This document shows, one piece after another, positions 43,527-43,866 of a stretch of DNA of 43,866 nt. This DNA is from Prolixibacteraceae bacterium (GTDB lineage: Bacteria > Bacteroidota > Bacteroidia > Bacteroidales > Prolixibacteraceae). The stretch lies in NCBI GenBank assembly GCA_023229575.1, contig JALNYZ010000033.1:1-43866 (forward strand), read 5' to 3'. How positions within the stretch are numbered: the first letter of the stretch is position 1; every line of letters starts with the position of its first letter. The translations under genes were made by a program, and so were the position numbers. The notes under the pieces are model-generated. The model was given only the letters and a program-made list of their open reading frames with translations, did not search any database and was not told the DNA's origin.

Positions 43527-43617
43527 CCCTTCAGCTCCGCTCAGGGACCGATCTCATCTTCCCATCTTCTCAATAGTTCATTTTCCAGAGCGCTGGTCCC
43601 TGAGCGGAGCCGAAGGG
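43527..43617. repeat. Inverted repeat after the epimerase gene
   Basis: Arms 43527-43549 and 43595-43617 are 23-base inverted copies with one mismatch (CCCTTCAGCTCCGC vs GCGGAGCCGAAGGG). The spacing is 45 bases. It could act as a transcript end for the epimerase gene, but there is no T tract. Confidence 0.75.
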
Positions 43618-43746
43618 GGAAATAGATCTTAAATTGCGTACCTTTGTGCAAAGAAATTTTGGTGTTGACATTATATCTTAGCAATAAGAAATTGTTTGAA
43701 TTTTGTTACTCACAATTTATTCACCAGAATTCACTTGATTATCAAT

Positions 43747-43778
43747 AGATTGCTTCGTCGCTCCTCCTACCAATGACA
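43747..43778. repeat. Second copy of the GATTGCTTCGTCG...CAATGAC repeat arm
   Basis: AGATTGCTTCGTCG, then CTCCTCCTACCAATGAC: close to the inverse of the arm at 42479-42511. It shows the arm of the 42.3-kb element also exists alone. Confidence 0.7.
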
Positions 43779-43781
43779 GAT

Positions 43782-43866
43782 TTATGCAACTTGCACATTA
43801 TCAGGTATTTTAACATCTAGTTCTTTTGCTAATTTATTAAATATTTTCATCTTGTTTGCTAAGAGT
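43782..43866 (-). CDS. Possible C-terminal end of a truncated minus-strand gene
   Basis: On the minus strand the frame is open from the window edge to a TAA at 43782-43784, giving 27 residues including NKMKIFNKLAKELDVKIPD, which looks like normal protein sequence. No family recognised, and the piece is too short to be sure. Confidence 0.3.
   Translation of the reverse strand, partial: LLANKMKIFNKLAKELDVKIPDNVQVA

Overview
The window looks like chromosomal DNA from a member of the Bacteroidota, probably an anaerobic or facultative environmental Bacteroidales/Marinilabiliales-type organism. The reasons are the gene families (RhaT/RhaA, KduI/KduD, Bacteroidota-type contractile injection genes, a HEPN/MNT pair), promoters of the TAnnTTTG type rather than TATAAT, weak Shine-Dalgarno sequences, and several dispersed intergenic repeats of the kind common in that phylum. 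The placement is inferred from sequence character, not from a search.

Left part (1-10.7 kb): sugar and uronate use. A C-terminal scrap of a DUF4143-type ATPase is followed by a divergent AraC regulator / RhaT pair, then L-rhamnose isomerase. A LacI-type regulator faces a 4-deoxy-5-ketouronate pathway: KduI, a KduD-like SDR, KdgK and KdgA, with a detached KdgF-like cupin further on. Together they could process both halves of a rhamnogalacturonan lyase product (rhamnose and unsaturated galacturonate). No rhamnulokinase, lyase or unsaturated glucuronyl hydrolase lies here. Between KdgA and KdgF is a decay zone holding an internally deleted MFS transporter and an internally deleted HEPN gene beside an intact MNT nucleotidyltransferase.

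Middle part (10.96-37.7 kb): a long one-strand locus for an extracellular contractile injection system (eCIS, the Afp/PVC/MAC/AlgoCIS group). It carries two sheath paralogues, a DUF4255 terminator/cap protein, an uncharacterised 337-aa protein, two tube proteins, a DUF5908 mini-protein, a LysM tube/baseplate adaptor, a VgrG-like spike, a PAAR tip, a gp25 protein, two large baseplate proteins (Afp11/Afp12-like), a 957-aa protein in the fibre position, a tape-measure protein and an AAA+ ATPase. After a repeat-containing spacer come three accessory genes: a 484-aa beta-rich protein, a 1130-aa protein with the helical module seen in eCIS-associated proteins plus a C-terminal His-Me-finger nuclease-like region (best cargo candidate), and a GH46 chitosanase-like hydrolase with no signal peptide. 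The locus ends at a very long quasi-palindromic terminator. No TssJ/L/M membrane-complex genes and no phage head, replication or integrase genes are present.

Right part (37.75-43.87 kb): on the minus strand, a polytopic membrane protein and a three-gene electron-transfer unit (tetraheme cytochrome c, Tat-type four-cluster ferredoxin subunit, NrfD/PsrC quinol subunit) behind a near-consensus Bacteroidota promoter; then a repeat-rich gap, a plus-strand NAD-dependent epimerase-like gene, and a possible truncated minus-strand gene at the window edge.

An unusual layer is the set of hairpin repeats. Three intergenic copies (5.2, 10.7, 39.5 kb) are long palindromes whose arms are built from 9-bp units, with arm changes that match each other within a copy. 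Other hairpins copy the 3' ends of genes (9.14 and 37.7 kb), and a nested palindromic element lies at 42.33-42.51 kb. No tRNA, rRNA, CRISPR array or intact insertion sequence was seen.
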